DNA of 64,000 nt from Byssothecium circinans. Lineage: Eukaryota > Ascomycota > Dothideomycetes > Pleosporales > Massarinaceae. How positions within the stretch are numbered: the first letter of the stretch is position 1; each line of letters opens with the position of its first letter. A program made the translations under genes and the position numbers. This document shows positions 34,496 through 45,163 of this stretch, in pieces. The notes under the pieces are model-generated. The model was given only the letters and a program-made list of their open reading frames with translations, was not told the origin of the DNA and searched no databases. The stretch lies in the NCBI GenBank assembly GCA_010015675.1, contig ML976985.1, positions 528,378 to 592,377 on the forward strand. Reading direction: 5' to 3'.

Positions 34496-35290
34496 ATGGC
34501 TCCCTACACTCAAACCTTCCACAGCCTCGCCAAAGACGCCCGATCAGTCGTCGTCAACATCTTTACACAGGTCCTCCCACTTCAACCCCCTAACCCTCCA
34601 ACCAGATCGTGATCACAACCCTAATCCAACCCAATCTCTTCTCTACCCGCTTCCCTAACATCCTCACCCCCGTACACGAAAAAATACATCTCGCGCTCCA
34701 ACTCGCCACCCTCTTCCTCACCGACGACCGCCTCCTCAACTACTTCTACGTCCACACAATCAAACATTCTGCACCTCCACCACACTCCCTCCGACCTTTC
34801 GCTCCCCTACCTCGCTCCGAACCCCGCGTACACGGGATGGGAGAAACCGGGTCGGTCGTGTCGAGCAGTGCGGAGGCTATGGCTTGACAAGTTACACCAG
34901 TTAGGTTCCGTGGTGAAGTTTTGCATGTACGATGGGGATGAGAAGTTAGAAGTGTCTGCCTTGACGTACGGCTTCGCGAGCGACTTGGATGAGCGACGGG
35001 ATGCGGTGGGGTTGCTTCGGAATCATGTCTACGTAGATGGTATAGACGGTGGGGTTATTCCTCCCGTACGCTAATACCTGCTAGTAATAATGAGACTTAA
35101 ACTTCAACTTATTACATAGAGTTCTTTAACGCAAGTTTCCCCCCTCGCAACAACCGCCGTGTATGAAATCGCCCACGCTATCAAAGACTTCTCCTCATTC
35201 CACACATACAACCCGAGACACATTGTCCAGTCGAATCATATAGTTACTGGGCCGAGCTACAGCACCAAGTACCCAATCCCCCTGAAGTAG
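34496..35290 (+). pseudogene. Conserved-looking gene broken by a one-base frameshift
   Basis: The ATG at 34496 opens MAPYTQTFHSLAKDAR. A coding block in another frame at about 34610-34765 (ILTPVHEKIHLALQLATLFL, LLNYFYVHTIKH) follows a typical intron 3' end (CTAAC then CAG), but no good donor was found. Near 34762-34765 (AAACATT) the reading shifts: the next block is in the +1 frame (HTPSDLSLPYLAPNPAYTGW, VKFCMYDGDEKLEVSALTYG, LLRNHVYVDG), runs to a donor at 35066, and after a 54-nt intron continues at 35120-35290 (VYEIAHAIKDFSSFHTYNPR) to a TAG. The loss of one A in the A-run would explain the shift. The family is unknown. The good state of the rest suggests a young lesion or a base-calling error. 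Confidence 0.6.
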
Positions 35291-35903
35291 GACTCTTATA
35301 GGAGCGACCCGTGTTTGGCGCGCGTGAAGCCCCACGGCCTCTAGCGCCGATAGCGTCGCGGACTTCGGGAATGGATTGCACGTTATACGCTGGACCTGGA
35401 TTGTTGCCGTTTGGTATGCTTGCGTCGTGTGGTTGGGAGGATGATAGGGTTTCCGATGGGGTGGGGAGAGGGGGATATGTGATGCCGGTTGTGGTGCTTC
35501 ATGGACGGGAGAAATGGGTGGGTGGTTTACGAGGGAGCATTTAATTGGGATGAGGGGAGGTCGAGGGAGGAGGTGAGAAGGGGTGGGGATGAGAGAGCAG
35601 GTTTAGTTAAGGTATATCAGATGTTGCTGATTTAGGGGGGGTAGGAAGGTAGATGTGAAGGTTGTAAGGGTTAAGGCTGAAGGTGGGGTGTGAAAGTTAA
35701 GGTAGATGATAGATTGGCTGTAAGGGAGTAGACTAGCTAGGATATCTTCCTGTACTTGACGTTTTTAGCTTATTCTGTGCATCTATGTGCTAATCGTCCT
35801 ATAAAATTTTCCTTTTATAGGTCTAATAAGGTATTTTGAAAGTGTGCATGTAAGTGTAGCTTGCCGATTTCGCATTAAAAGACATGGTATTAAGTTTAAC
35901 TAC

Positions 35904-36063
35904 TGTAACGGGCTAGGCCTGGTTCCTCAGAGGCTACTCTTCGGACTCTAAGCTCTCCGAGTTCTCCCTGTATATAGTTAGCCTTCAGGAGAACCCTTCC
36001 TCCTTAACGAATCCATCCGTATTCTACTCAGCATCTCCGGCTCCTTGAGCGCAGCTCCTTACA
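35904..36063. mobile_element. Solo LTR, 160 bp
   Basis: The element begins TGTAACGGGC and ends GCTCCTTACA, so it has TG...CA ends inside a 5-bp terminal inverted repeat (TGTAA/TTACA). It is flanked on both sides by a perfect 5-bp direct repeat, ACTAC (35899-35903 and 36064-36068), as left by retrotransposon integrase. No internal retrotransposon coding region is adjacent, so this is a solo LTR left by recombination. The source family is unknown; the size suits small Copia- or Gypsy-type LTRs. Confidence 0.8.
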
Positions 36064-36257
36064 ACTACTAGTGTTTAATAAGCAATGCAAGCTATACTTT
36101 ATAACTATTTTCAACACTAGCTTCGTGGGCTGCGGTGTATACCTTCGGAGTTCCCTCGGAGCTAAGCGATTTGTAATCGGAGTTCATTCGGAGGGCGTAA
36201 CACGATTGTCAGGACCTAGCTCTACGCCACTAGGCCATGCTAACCAAAAAGGTGCGA

Positions 36258-36331
36258 ATAATCTAGAACAGATTATCATGGCGTAGAATAGTATATATAC
36301 GTATCCCGCAGATACGTACCCCGCAGATACG
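36258..36331. repeat. Clustered hairpins and a short direct repeat
   Basis: ATAATCT and AGATTAT form a 7-bp inverted repeat at 36258-36276. CGTATC-CCGCA-GATACG at 36300-36316 is a second hairpin, and CCCGCAGATACG recurs at 36320-36331. They lie about 200 bp upstream of the oxidoreductase ATG. Confidence 0.7.
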
Positions 36332-36413
36332 ATCAGTCAGCGCGCTAAACCCCGCGCCTGACAACGATGAGCTGGCCTAGATGAATTATTAATGTCGTTG
36401 GAACCTGAGATCA

Positions 36414-36420
36414 TATAAAG
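36414..36420 (+). promoter_or_regulatory. TATA-like box of the oxidoreductase gene
   Basis: TATAAAG lies 84 bp before the ATG at 36504, in a suitable position and with a C/T-rich stretch between. Confidence 0.45.
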
Positions 36421-36503
36421 TGTGGACGTGAACTGCATCAAATAGTTAAATCCCTCTGAAAAACCGCACTCTCATCTCTTGCGATCCTCTTTCAACTCAA
36501 GTC

Positions 36504-37676
36504 ATGAAAGCCCTCATCCTTGACGCTGAAGCCCGAACGGCCAACATTCAGGAGGTGCCCGCTCCTTCACCCCTTAAATCTGAAATACTCGTGCGCGTCG
36601 AAGCGATCGCTTTGAATCCCATCGACCCCCTCTACGTCAAGCACCCTCTCGCAGCCTCTGGTCGAACGACAGGCTCCGACTTCGCAGGAACGGTGTTCTC
36701 TCTAGGACCTGAGATTCCCAACACATGCAAGCTCGAAATTGGAGATCGAGTCTCAGGGTTCTTGCAGGGCGCCTGCAGTGTGAATGACCGCCCAGGTGCC
36801 TTTGCTGAGTATCTTGCCATCCCATGGGACCTGGTCTGGAAGATCCCGGAGAACGTGAAGACTGAAGAAGCTGCTGGGGTGAGCTTGGTAGCATTGACGG
36901 CTGCGCAGGGGCTGTGGTATCGGTTGGGACTGCAGGCACCATTTGCCTATGGGAAGAATGGGGACTTGGACAAGCTTCCGGATCAAAGTACTGCCAAGAA
37001 GGATGTACCAGACATCGTGAACTTCTTCATATACGGCGCATCAACAGCAGTTGGACTGTATGCCGCGCAGATGGCTCGGCTCAGCGCGAAAGCTAGTGGA
37101 AAGAAAATACGACTGTTCGGCGCGGCGAGCAAAGCGAGGTGGCAGATGTTGAAGTCGGAGCCATACGGATACGACCACCTAGTGGATTACCGTGATCAAG
37201 ACTGGCCCGAGCAAGTCAGACAGCTATCAGACGGAAAGATACATTACGCGTACGATTGTGTCTCGGAGGACACGTCTGTTGAGAAAGTATGCTCGACCTT
37301 GGCGAGTGATGGACAGTATGCTGTCGTACGATCTCGGGCAGGAAAAGCTTGGAAAGCAGATCATCTTCCCATTGAGCCCATATATGGGGCTGTGTGGGAA
37401 GGTCTTGGAGAAGAGGTTCAGTACCAAGGCTTCACCGTACCAAAATCACTGGCAGCGAGAGCATTTGCAGTCGAATTCTATAGGTGGCTGGGTGGGGCAG
37501 TTGGTTCTGAATTGACCCAAGCGCCGATCAGATTGATGCCCGGCGGTCTTGAAAAGGTGGTTGAAGATGGTTTCAGGCTGCTTGGGTCTGGCAAGATGGA
37601 GGAGAGACAGCATGGGCGGTCTGAGGATTGGATGAGGCCGGTCAGTGCAGAGAAACTTGTTTACGTACTTGAATAG
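36504..37676 (+). CDS. Zinc-independent MDR oxidoreductase, enoyl-reductase-like
   Basis: Single exon, 390 residues. The N-terminal GroES-like fold shows LVRVEAIALNPIDPLYVKHP and GSDFAGTVFSLG. The nucleotide-binding Rossmann motif is FFIYGASTAVGLYAAQMARL. The Cys/His zinc ligands of alcohol dehydrogenases are absent. This pattern fits the fungal trans-acting enoyl reductase and quinone-reductase branch (ToxD/LovC-like), which uses NADPH to reduce C=C bonds. No polyketide synthase lies in this window, so a role in secondary metabolism is not supported here. The substrate is unknown. The gene is the first of a run of plus-strand genes reaching 46.3 kb. Confidence 0.85.
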   Translation: MKALILDAEARTANIQEVPAPSPLKSEILVRVEAIALNPIDPLYVKHPLAASGRTTGSDFAGTVFSLGPEIPNTCKLEIGDRVSGFLQGACSVNDRPGAFAEYLAIPWDLVWKIPENVKTEEAAGVSLVALTAAQGLWYRLGLQAPFAYGKNGDLDKLPDQSTAKKDVPDIVNFFIYGASTAVGLYAAQMARLSAKASGKKIRLFGAASKARWQMLKSEPYGYDHLVDYRDQDWPEQVRQLSDGKIHYAYDCVSEDTSVEKVCSTLASDGQYAVVRSRAGKAWKADHLPIEPIYGAVWEGLGEEVQYQGFTVPKSLAARAFAVEFYRWLGGAVGSELTQAPIRLMPGGLEKVVEDGFRLLGSGKMEERQHGRSEDWMRPVSAEKLVYVLE

Positions 37677-38140
37677 ACGAGTCACCTGGAATGCACATTC
37701 ATCACCGCGGCGATGAGCGCTTGATGATGGACGGACCCTCACTATCCGGGATGATGGAGGTGATGAGAGGAGAAGAAAGAGAGCCGAAATGTTAGGACCG
37801 GAAGCTATGATTGGTTGGCTAAGCGAACTGCATTACTCGTGTTTCGTGCCGTCTTTTCTTTTCTCCTCCCATCTTTCTTCCACATGAAGGTAACGAAGCT
37901 CTGGAGCACAAAAAGCAAATCGAATCCGGATAGCTAGTGGTTGCGATCAGAAGTCATCCGGTTCCTTTTTCAGTGCTAGTGCGGCATGCAAGGGCGCATT
38001 TATACCAGCCCCGCCTTGTGATACCATGACAGACATTCTGTTGATGGCGTACCCCCTTTTTCCTTCTCTTCTAGTTTCCAATATCTCTTTTCCAAAATCA
38101 ACCATCTGCAGTGTCGGGACTTACCATCTTCGAACACACC
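37677..38140. other. Intergenic, promoter of the Cys-rich membrane protein
   Basis: A 464-bp gap with no supported gene. Composition is mixed, with T/C-rich stretches before 38141. Confidence 0.4.
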
Positions 38141-39394
38141 ATGCGTCCACAACTCGACAGCCGGCAGACCCAGGAATGTCCCTTTGGTGGAAGCTTTTAC
38201 AGATGTGCTGCGCAGAACTATGTTGGCTGCTGTTTAGTTGAAGCCTGCACATATGGATGTCCAGTAGATGAGGAACGCCCACTAGGAAGCAGTACGTCAC
38301 ACTAGCATCTCAAGCTTACCTTAGTACCGTCTGCGTGAGTCGTCGTAATACTCTAGGCCTACAATTGACACAGTTGGGCCTACACATCATGAAATCATGC
38401 ATGAGACGCACCAAGATGGCCGGGGCTCGACGATCGACGTTAGGTATAGGTTCTGCCAGAGCCCCATCGCGTTGTTCGATGCCATTTAAGCCCGCTTGTT
38501 CTTTCTACCATCTTCCATTCGGCAATGAATCGACCGATTAATTCGCAGGAGCTCAGTTCATTCCTCGCAATCTTTTACAGCACGTTCAACGCTCACATTA
38601 AGTACAGCTTTTTCAACATCAATACCGTCCTCCACGCTAGCAACTATCGCATCCTTTAACACTGAAGGCCAAACTGTCTACATCACAACCACCGCCGAGC
38701 CATCCACATCAACAACTGCACAACCTTCGGCAGAAGTTCCAACAGACGTATCGCCGGATATACAGCAATCGCGGTCTAATGGCACACCGGTCGGTCCAAT
38801 TGTTGGAGGAGTCGTAGGCGGGGTTGTTTTTCTGGTCGCCATAGCCTTCCTCCTATTGCTCCTCCGGCGCAAGAAGCGAGCCAAGCAGCAACGACGAGCA
38901 ACACTCCCACCACCCCCCTACACGGATGGCGGAGATATGTCGGAACAGCTTGGTAAGTTTGACTGACGGAAGACTCGCAGTTTCATCCGATGATTGATCG
39001 TTACACAGGTACGACGTCGACAATTCATTCCGACACAAAAGCAGCCGCGGATACGACTCCGGAATCTGTACCGCAGCTTGACGGCACTGCCGTCATACCA
39101 AGCCTCGAAGCAAACGTCGATGCTCTTGGGAACATTCCTGAACTCCCCGCCATCTCGAGGAGGAATTCCGATCCTTTTGTCACACCGGAATCTTCTGTGG
39201 AAAGTGAATCACCTCAAACTGCAGTTACTAAGCCGAAAAAACCTCGATCTGATCCAGAAAATCACGTTATGAGCTGGTCGCACTTCACTTCGATGGGCAA
39301 TCGGGATCCCTCGTCTCGACGTTCGCAACCGCATATAGCGCCAGAATCCTCGACGACTGTGTGGGAGAATATGAATCCGACAAAATCGAATTAG
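38141..39394 (+). CDS. Cys-rich single-span membrane protein
   Basis: Modelled as three exons, 38141-38291, 38557-38952 and 39009-39394; 933 nt, 310 residues. The first intron (265 nt) is much longer than others in the window, so a missed exon is possible; the second is 56 nt. The N-terminal part is a compact Cys module, CPFGGSFYRCAAQNYVGCC then CTYGCP, of a kind common in fungal surface proteins. A Ser/Thr-rich stalk (STSTTAQPSAEVP) suits O-glycosylation. One membrane span follows (VGPIVGGVVGGVVFLVAIAF), then a basic stop-transfer (RRKKRAKQQRR) and a cytosolic tail of about 150 residues rich in Ser and Pro. No classical signal peptide is seen. It resembles cell-wall stress sensors in layout only. 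Confidence 0.72.
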
Positions 39395-40065
39395 AAATTA
39401 CAACCTGACAAATAGTAGACAAATATCCTGCTAGCAAGCGTTGATTGTGTTCCGGTTAAATGGGGGGCCGAATGGTGGTCTCTTTGGCGTTTGTGGGGGT
39501 ATGGGTACGACATATGAATCCTCGGAACTCTATACAATTAATTCCTCGAGTGTTTTGCCCGGTGTTCTTCTAGCCGTCTCGGATATGTGTCTTGGTGTTG
39601 CTCCTGGCGGAGGAGTGGATTTGTAAAAACGTAAAGGTGCAGTCCGAACGCATGGACATCTTTTTCGTACCTCGGGGACATTACCACGCCATATCGAAGT
39701 GGCAGTGTTCTCAACAGAAACTAAAGCTCAAAACGGGCCCGGAGCCTTGGAGCACTGTTTATCACGTGGTATTTCTTGGCGGGCGCTTCAATGAGCATGT
39801 GCCACGATCGCGATGTGCCGATCAGATTCTTCGGAACGCCTCTGCTCGGCCTGACTATTACCTCACCTACCTTGTTGCAGTTCAAGTCATACCCTTTCAG
39901 AGCCCCTCACGTTCTCAATATTCCTCTGCTAGTTTTCGAAAACACAGGCAGCTGCGAACCCCGCTGACGTCACATCTGGCCCCTCGGTTGAACTCTTGAG
40001 AGGCAGCAACCAAACGCAACAAATCCTCTCAAAACTTCACACAGCATAGCTCACCGGTCGAAGAT
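39395..40065. other. Intergenic, promoter of the LanC-like gene
   Basis: A 671-bp gap. Frames at 39441-39626 and 39592-39999 have no family signal. A perfect CRE-type palindrome lies near the right end. Confidence 0.4.
39965..39972. promoter_or_regulatory. CRE/ATF-type site TGACGTCA
   Basis: A perfect palindrome 94 bp upstream of the LanC-like ATG. In fungi such sites bind Atf1/CreA-type bZIP factors linked to stress and cAMP signalling. Function here is inferred from sequence and position only; a second copy lies at 28311. Confidence 0.4.
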
Positions 40066-41217
40066 ATGTCTGAGCAAGCTACGGCAGCGGCGCCGGAGCC
40101 CGTTTCGATGCCACGGTATTTTCGAAACGACGCCGCACTCTCACGAAGGGATCCCCATAAACAACTCCTAGCCTCTCTCAATCGCCTGATTACCGACCAT
40201 CCCCCTCACAAGATTCCACCTGGTGGTGGTCTTTATTACGGGCCGATTTCTGTTGCCTATCTTTTCTATGCGCTCCACAACATATACCCCGATCTGTTGC
40301 TGGACGAGTTCCCCATGAACACGTGGTCTGCGGCGTACCTCGAGCAGGCACAAGCCAATATCAAGCAGTACAAAGGTCCCTCTCCGAACAAATGCGGTGT
40401 GAGCGACGATATCATGGCGCTGCTCGCTCTGTACGCCGTGACAGCTAAAGACCCGGATACTGTCAAGGAGCTCTGCGATTTTGCCGCCGTGACCATCGAC
40501 CCTGAGGCTTCCAATGAATGGCTCTATGGCCGTGCGGGCTTCTTGTATCTCTTACGCTTCGTCCGTGGAGCTTTCACCGACAACAAGGAGGTCACGGAGC
40601 TAATTGAGGACACCACTGATGAAGTCATTGAGAACATCATGGAGAGTTCCCGGCCATGGAAGTGGAAGGGCAAGGCCTACGTTGGCGCTGTCCATGGCGC
40701 GATCGGAATCATCACTCAAATCGTCCTCACAGACCCGAGTTGGGCACCAAAGCTCGAGGCTGAGCTGGGAGCACTTCTTAGCTACCAGTACGAAGGCGGT
40801 AATTTCCCATCGTCACTTCCCCCAGGACGCGATCGCTTAGTGCAATTCTGCCATGGTGCGCCAGGAGTCGTATCTTCGTTGATCTCGATAAAGGAGTACT
40901 TTCCAGGGTTGGAGAACCGCATTGTACGGGTAATTGCAAAGGGCAGAGAGTGCATATGGGAACGGGGACTTCTCACCAAAGAGCCATGCCTCTGTCACGG
41001 GATTTCTGGTAACGCTTTGGCCCTCGAAGGCGAGCAATTTGAGCACTTTATGACATACACCACCGGGCACGAGATCAAATCGATGGGAAAGGACGGTATG
41101 CTTGAAAAGTCGAACGACCCCTCGGCGCTCTGGTGTGGCGAGGCTGGCCGGGCTTGGGCTTGGGCAATCGCCGACAAAGGCTTGCCAAAGAGGTTTTTAG
41201 GCTACAATGACATCTGA
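40066..41217 (+). CDS. LanC-like protein
   Basis: Single exon, 383 residues, close to eukaryotic LANCL length. It has the alpha-toroid helix pattern and the zinc ligands of the LanC family: the Cys in QFCHGAPGV (about residue 264) and the Cys-His pair in CLCHGISGNAL (about 308-309). The late Gly-rich motif WCGEAGRAWAWAIADKGL matches the last LanC repeat. Bacterial LanC enzymes form lanthionine rings in peptides. Animal LANCL proteins add glutathione to dehydroamino acids in damaged proteins. With no lanthipeptide dehydratase or precursor visible, the protein-repair type of role is more likely, but the substrate is unknown. It is followed 1.1 kb downstream by a tyrosinase on the same strand. 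Confidence 0.88.
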   Translation: MSEQATAAAPEPVSMPRYFRNDAALSRRDPHKQLLASLNRLITDHPPHKIPPGGGLYYGPISVAYLFYALHNIYPDLLLDEFPMNTWSAAYLEQAQANIKQYKGPSPNKCGVSDDIMALLALYAVTAKDPDTVKELCDFAAVTIDPEASNEWLYGRAGFLYLLRFVRGAFTDNKEVTELIEDTTDEVIENIMESSRPWKWKGKAYVGAVHGAIGIITQIVLTDPSWAPKLEAELGALLSYQYEGGNFPSSLPPGRDRLVQFCHGAPGVVSSLISIKEYFPGLENRIVRVIAKGRECIWERGLLTKEPCLCHGISGNALALEGEQFEHFMTYTTGHEIKSMGKDGMLEKSNDPSALWCGEAGRAWAWAIADKGLPKRFLGYNDI

Positions 41218-42302
41218 GGTGGATGAGCAGGTGTAACGTCAGGCTTTTCTGTGCACCCGATGAAGACACGATGTTACGATTCACGGCCGCTCCCATGCAT
41301 TTCATTGGGGCTTGAGGAGGACTAGAGAATACTAAAAGATCCATTATGGAAGGTCTTCTACTTGTGGGTGCCCTCGATTTAGTTTTCCACGCGCAGACCA
41401 AGGACACCAATACCCATTTTCAAATCCTCTTGTTTGATTGGTGCGATGAATCTTGTCGAGATCAAATCATTCTCTACACTAACTCGGCTAATGTCTGCTA
41501 TGCGTATACGCTATTGCTCCCAAATCGCTTTGTCCATCCCGCCTTTGCCTGATCACTGTTACTCCCAGTATGCAGGCACGCGCTTCCTTCCACGGCTCCA
41601 TTGCTCGCACAATACCGGTGGACCCGCTATTGGCAAACACAACTGCACGATTTTTGTAACGCTGCTTTCACATGTGTAGCATCGATCGCTCATCAACTCC
41701 ATCCACATACGTATCCATTGACGGGTAATCTGTTAAAACCCCTCAGAATCCTTCATCTAGTTGTCATCCCGACCCTAACGAATGCGCAGTTTGAGCTGAT
41801 AAGTTGCGCGGTAGCCATCGCAGAGCAAGTCATGGAGAAGGGGTTTCAGTAGCCAGTATTTTTGTCTTGTCCGATATGGCAGGGATGGCAAGCTATGATG
41901 GGAAGGCACAACATCACAACACCCTCAACGCCAAATGCATATCAGCCACGCAAAGCCCCTTCTCTCGCTGGCATAGGCGGTGAAGCCATTGTATATCTTT
42001 TCTACGTCGATCAAGTACGCCACATCATTCTCTGTCTTTCTTGCATTTCCATCGACCACCGCTAATGTGATACTGCCTGGTCGAGAGCGCGCCTTATCCT
42101 ATTTTCCCAATTCCACCCGAGTTGCCGTCATATATTAGTGTAAGCGTTGTCTACCCAGCGGCGCTCGTCCGACGATCGATCGTTTCCTCGATTGCCGCCT
42201 ACTCGGTGTCTACCTCCGGCTCTGCGGGTATATAATCTCAGACTGAATGGGCCTTCCTTTGGTTCATCCGAAAGCTTCTCAATCTTGAGCCACGCAGTAG
42301 CT
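41218..42302. other. Intergenic, LanC-like to tyrosinase
   Basis: A 1085-bp gap. I looked for a small precursor-peptide gene because of the flanking enzymes. Frames at 41346-41552, 41434-41679 and 41601-41852 exist, but none has a leader plus repeated-core pattern. A TATA-like box lies at 42229. Confidence 0.4.
42229..42235 (+). promoter_or_regulatory. TATA-like box of the tyrosinase gene
   Basis: TATATAA lies 74 bp before the ATG at 42303, a normal position for a fungal core promoter. Confidence 0.45.
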
Positions 42303-44596
42303 ATGCGCCTGACCGGTCTCCCCATCACCCTCACTCTCGCCACTTGTGCCCTATGTACGCCCACTGGCCTTGGCGTGCCCTGGGCGGACGTCAGCGAGGG
42401 AAGGCATCTGACAACAGGGATCATGACGAGGGCTAGTGGTGGTAGGTGACCTTGGATCCAGGGCTTTTGCCAGACTGATGTGTATCAGGGCATCCGTACA
42501 TTCGAAGGGAGATCCGTGATCTTAAGGACCACCATCCTGAGACATGGAGTTTGTTCCTCCTCGGTTTTCGTGCTTTTCAGCAGATGGATCAGAATGACCC
42601 ACTCTCGTACTATCAAATCACAGGTAGGCGGTTTCGGAATATATGCCAGATGTAAACTGACCCAAGGCGGAGGTATTCATGGGCGGCCGTGGCGGCCATG
42701 GCAGGTAAGAAGAGATTTACTAACACCCCTTCGGATGAGGAACGTTGACTTTATACTTAGAATGCCAATGGCGTGGACAATCCCGGAGGCAATAGCTACT
42801 GCCCACACAACAATATGATGTTTGTCCCTTGGCACCGACCATATGTCGCGCTCTTCGAGGTAAGCTAGTTCACTTGTGGTGCGACTTCTATGACTACATG
42901 GAGACAGATGCTAATAGAAGGTCAGCAAGAGTTGCACAAACACGTCCGACGTGTTGCAGAACAAGCTACCACCGACCAATGGCGCTGGATCATGGTGGCA
43001 GATGCCTTTCGACTTCCGTACTGGGATTGGGCTCTTGGACTGCACGGCGGCGAGTTTCCGGAGTTCTTCACCACCCCTACCATTACGGTGGATGGACCCC
43101 AGGGCCAACAGACCATCCTCAACCCACTATACCAATATGATTTTCATCCTGTGAGCGAAAAGGATTTTGATGGTGATGTACGACCACTATAGCGAATTGT
43201 CGAGCGCACTACTAATTGATTGCAGTGGGCCCATATAAATATGACTGTCCGCTGTCCAACATCACATAATCCCGACATGCAGTCACAGAATCAGCTTATT
43301 GTTCAAGCTATTTTTGACCAACGCCGCAATTGGCACGATAACCTTGCGAATTATTTCAGCACTTCGGTGGATTTCAACGACTTTGTGACGAATCTGCAAG
43401 GCCTACACGGTAATCTGCATAACGTAATAGGCGGCTCAACGCCAGGAGTGGGACATATGCTCTTATTTGATTACTCGGCATTTGTGAGTAACCGTCAGCA
43501 TACAAGGCTGCACGGAATGTGTGACTCTGGTGCTTTGAACTTCCTCATCCCAGACGAGGTGCACTGTTATGCCCTTGGATAAGCTTTGCTGACTTTTACC
43601 TACTACTTAGGACCCGGTGTTTATGTTTGTACATGCGTGAGTGGCGAATAAAAGGACTTATCCTTGCATGTAACACTAACTTCTTTCAGCAATGTCGATC
43701 GTCTCGCAACCCTATACCAAGCCGTTCATCCAGAATCGTGGATGGCGCCCGCGTCGTCAATGGACTCTGGAAATTTCTGGATTCCGAACCACGTCACTCT
43801 GGATGCGGACATGCAGATGCAGCCATTTTGGAGAGACAAGAGTTCATTCTACACTCCGAACGAGATCCGCGAAACGTCCGTCTTCGGCTACGTATACCCC
43901 GAGACTCAGCGGTGGAACTATGCGTCGGAGCAAGAGTGGCGTACCGCTGTCAACGCGTCCATTGCGCTTCAATACAGCACCAGTGCGCGGTCGGTCCTGA
44001 CATCGGGGTGCCAAACGAGCGGCCAGAGCCTCACGCACTTGCTAAAGGACGATACATTCACCGAGTGGACAACCAAGGTCAAAGCTTCCAGCTTAGACAT
44101 GCCACCGAGATTCCATGTAACATTTTCTTTAGTCGGTACTTTTTCATCGGACAAGAGCACGGAGGTGGGAATATGGGTCCAACAGATGATAACTAAATAT
44201 GAAAAAAATGCCTGGAAAGCTCGTCAAATGGAGCAAAAAGCGAAAAGATATAACTCGCTTGAGAAGAACTTGGAAGGTACGATCAGCTTGACAGCGAGTT
44301 TACTGGATCAAATCTCCGGGGGCAATTTGAAGAGCCTGGAAGCGGTTGATGTCGTGCCTTACTTGAAGGCTCACCTGACTTGGAAAACCTTCGCGGTATG
44401 TCTTGCTATGATCAGTAGTGGTTTCATGACTGATGACAAGCAGGATGCCGACGTCATTGTACAGCACCAGGAGTACGATAGCCTCGACGTCGAAGTCGTT
44501 AGCACGCAAGTTCGCATTCCAGATGATCCCAAGCAACCGCTTGAGTATAATAGCGAGACGACGTCGCATCCAGAGATCACTCAAAGAAACGCGTAG
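42303..44596 (+). CDS. Tyrosinase (type-3 copper monophenol oxidase)
   Basis: Nine exons: 42303-42441, 42489-42623, 42673-42704, 42761-42859, 42908-43177, 43226-43483, 43611-43636, 43690-44395, 44444-44596; 1818 nt, 605 residues. A signal peptide is likely (LPITLTLATCALCTP). CuA ligands are the His of GIHGRPW, the His of SYCPHNNMMF with its Cys-X-His thioether Cys, and the His of FVPWHRPYVALFE. CuB ligands lie in GLHGNLHNVIGG and FDPVFMFVHANVDRL. The C-terminal part from about 400 is the domain that shields the active site before cleavage (RFHVTFSLVGTFSSD). It oxidises phenols to quinones, as in melanin formation. The last intron is 48 nt and in frame, but the join LTWKTFA/DADV fits the family better than readthrough. 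Confidence 0.88.
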
Positions 44597-45163
44597 AGGA
44601 GGTCCATTGGTCTCCTCGACCATGACGGCGTGATTTAAAACCGGGAGGATTCTTTTCAATTTTTATTCCCTCCAGAAACAGTCCAGGACGTTGTCTAGCT
44701 CCTTTTCTCTTTCGTCCACGCGATTTCGAAGTATATCTATTGCGATGTGCAGCTTTCTTTCACTGATGCTTCTAGAGATCTTTCAGTTATCTATTAATGA
44801 ATTTCATGAGTGCTTATAAAATATCTAATTTCACATGCCTGTACTTATCTGCATTCACCAGCGAGTAAAGCCGTAGCAATTATCGCCCAATATTCCCCTG
44901 CTGATTACAGCACTGCGGCAGGGTCTAGGTTAGGAAAATAGTAGCACTGCCCCACATCCTCGTCCCTGATTGGCTGCTTGTCCCTCGGATCTATCCGCAA
45001 TCGGGTTCTAACTTCAACGTCAAACTTCGACTCACTCTCTTGACTATTAATTTTGCTCTGACCACAATTCGATTCACGATTATCCATAGATAGCTTGTAA
45101 TACATTGGTTTAGACAAAACGTGCACCCAAGCCGACGACATCTCCTGCCCTCTCCGATCTTCA
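44597..45163. other. Intergenic
   Basis: A 567-bp gap between tyrosinase and methyltransferase; AT-rich in the middle (44760-44840). No supported gene. Confidence 0.4.

Larger units (their letters stand above)
35291..36503. other. Intergenic with solo LTR and short repeats
   Basis: G-rich, low-complexity sequence fills 35400-35720. The solo LTR (35904-36063) and a hairpin/repeat cluster (36258-36331) are listed separately. No gene is supported. The promoter of the oxidoreductase lies at the right end. Confidence 0.45.

Noticed and set aside
36222..36239. Minus-strand TGGCCTAGTGG, matching a polymerase III A box (possible SINE)
   Set aside because: No matching B box and no tRNA-like fold could be found at the right distance.
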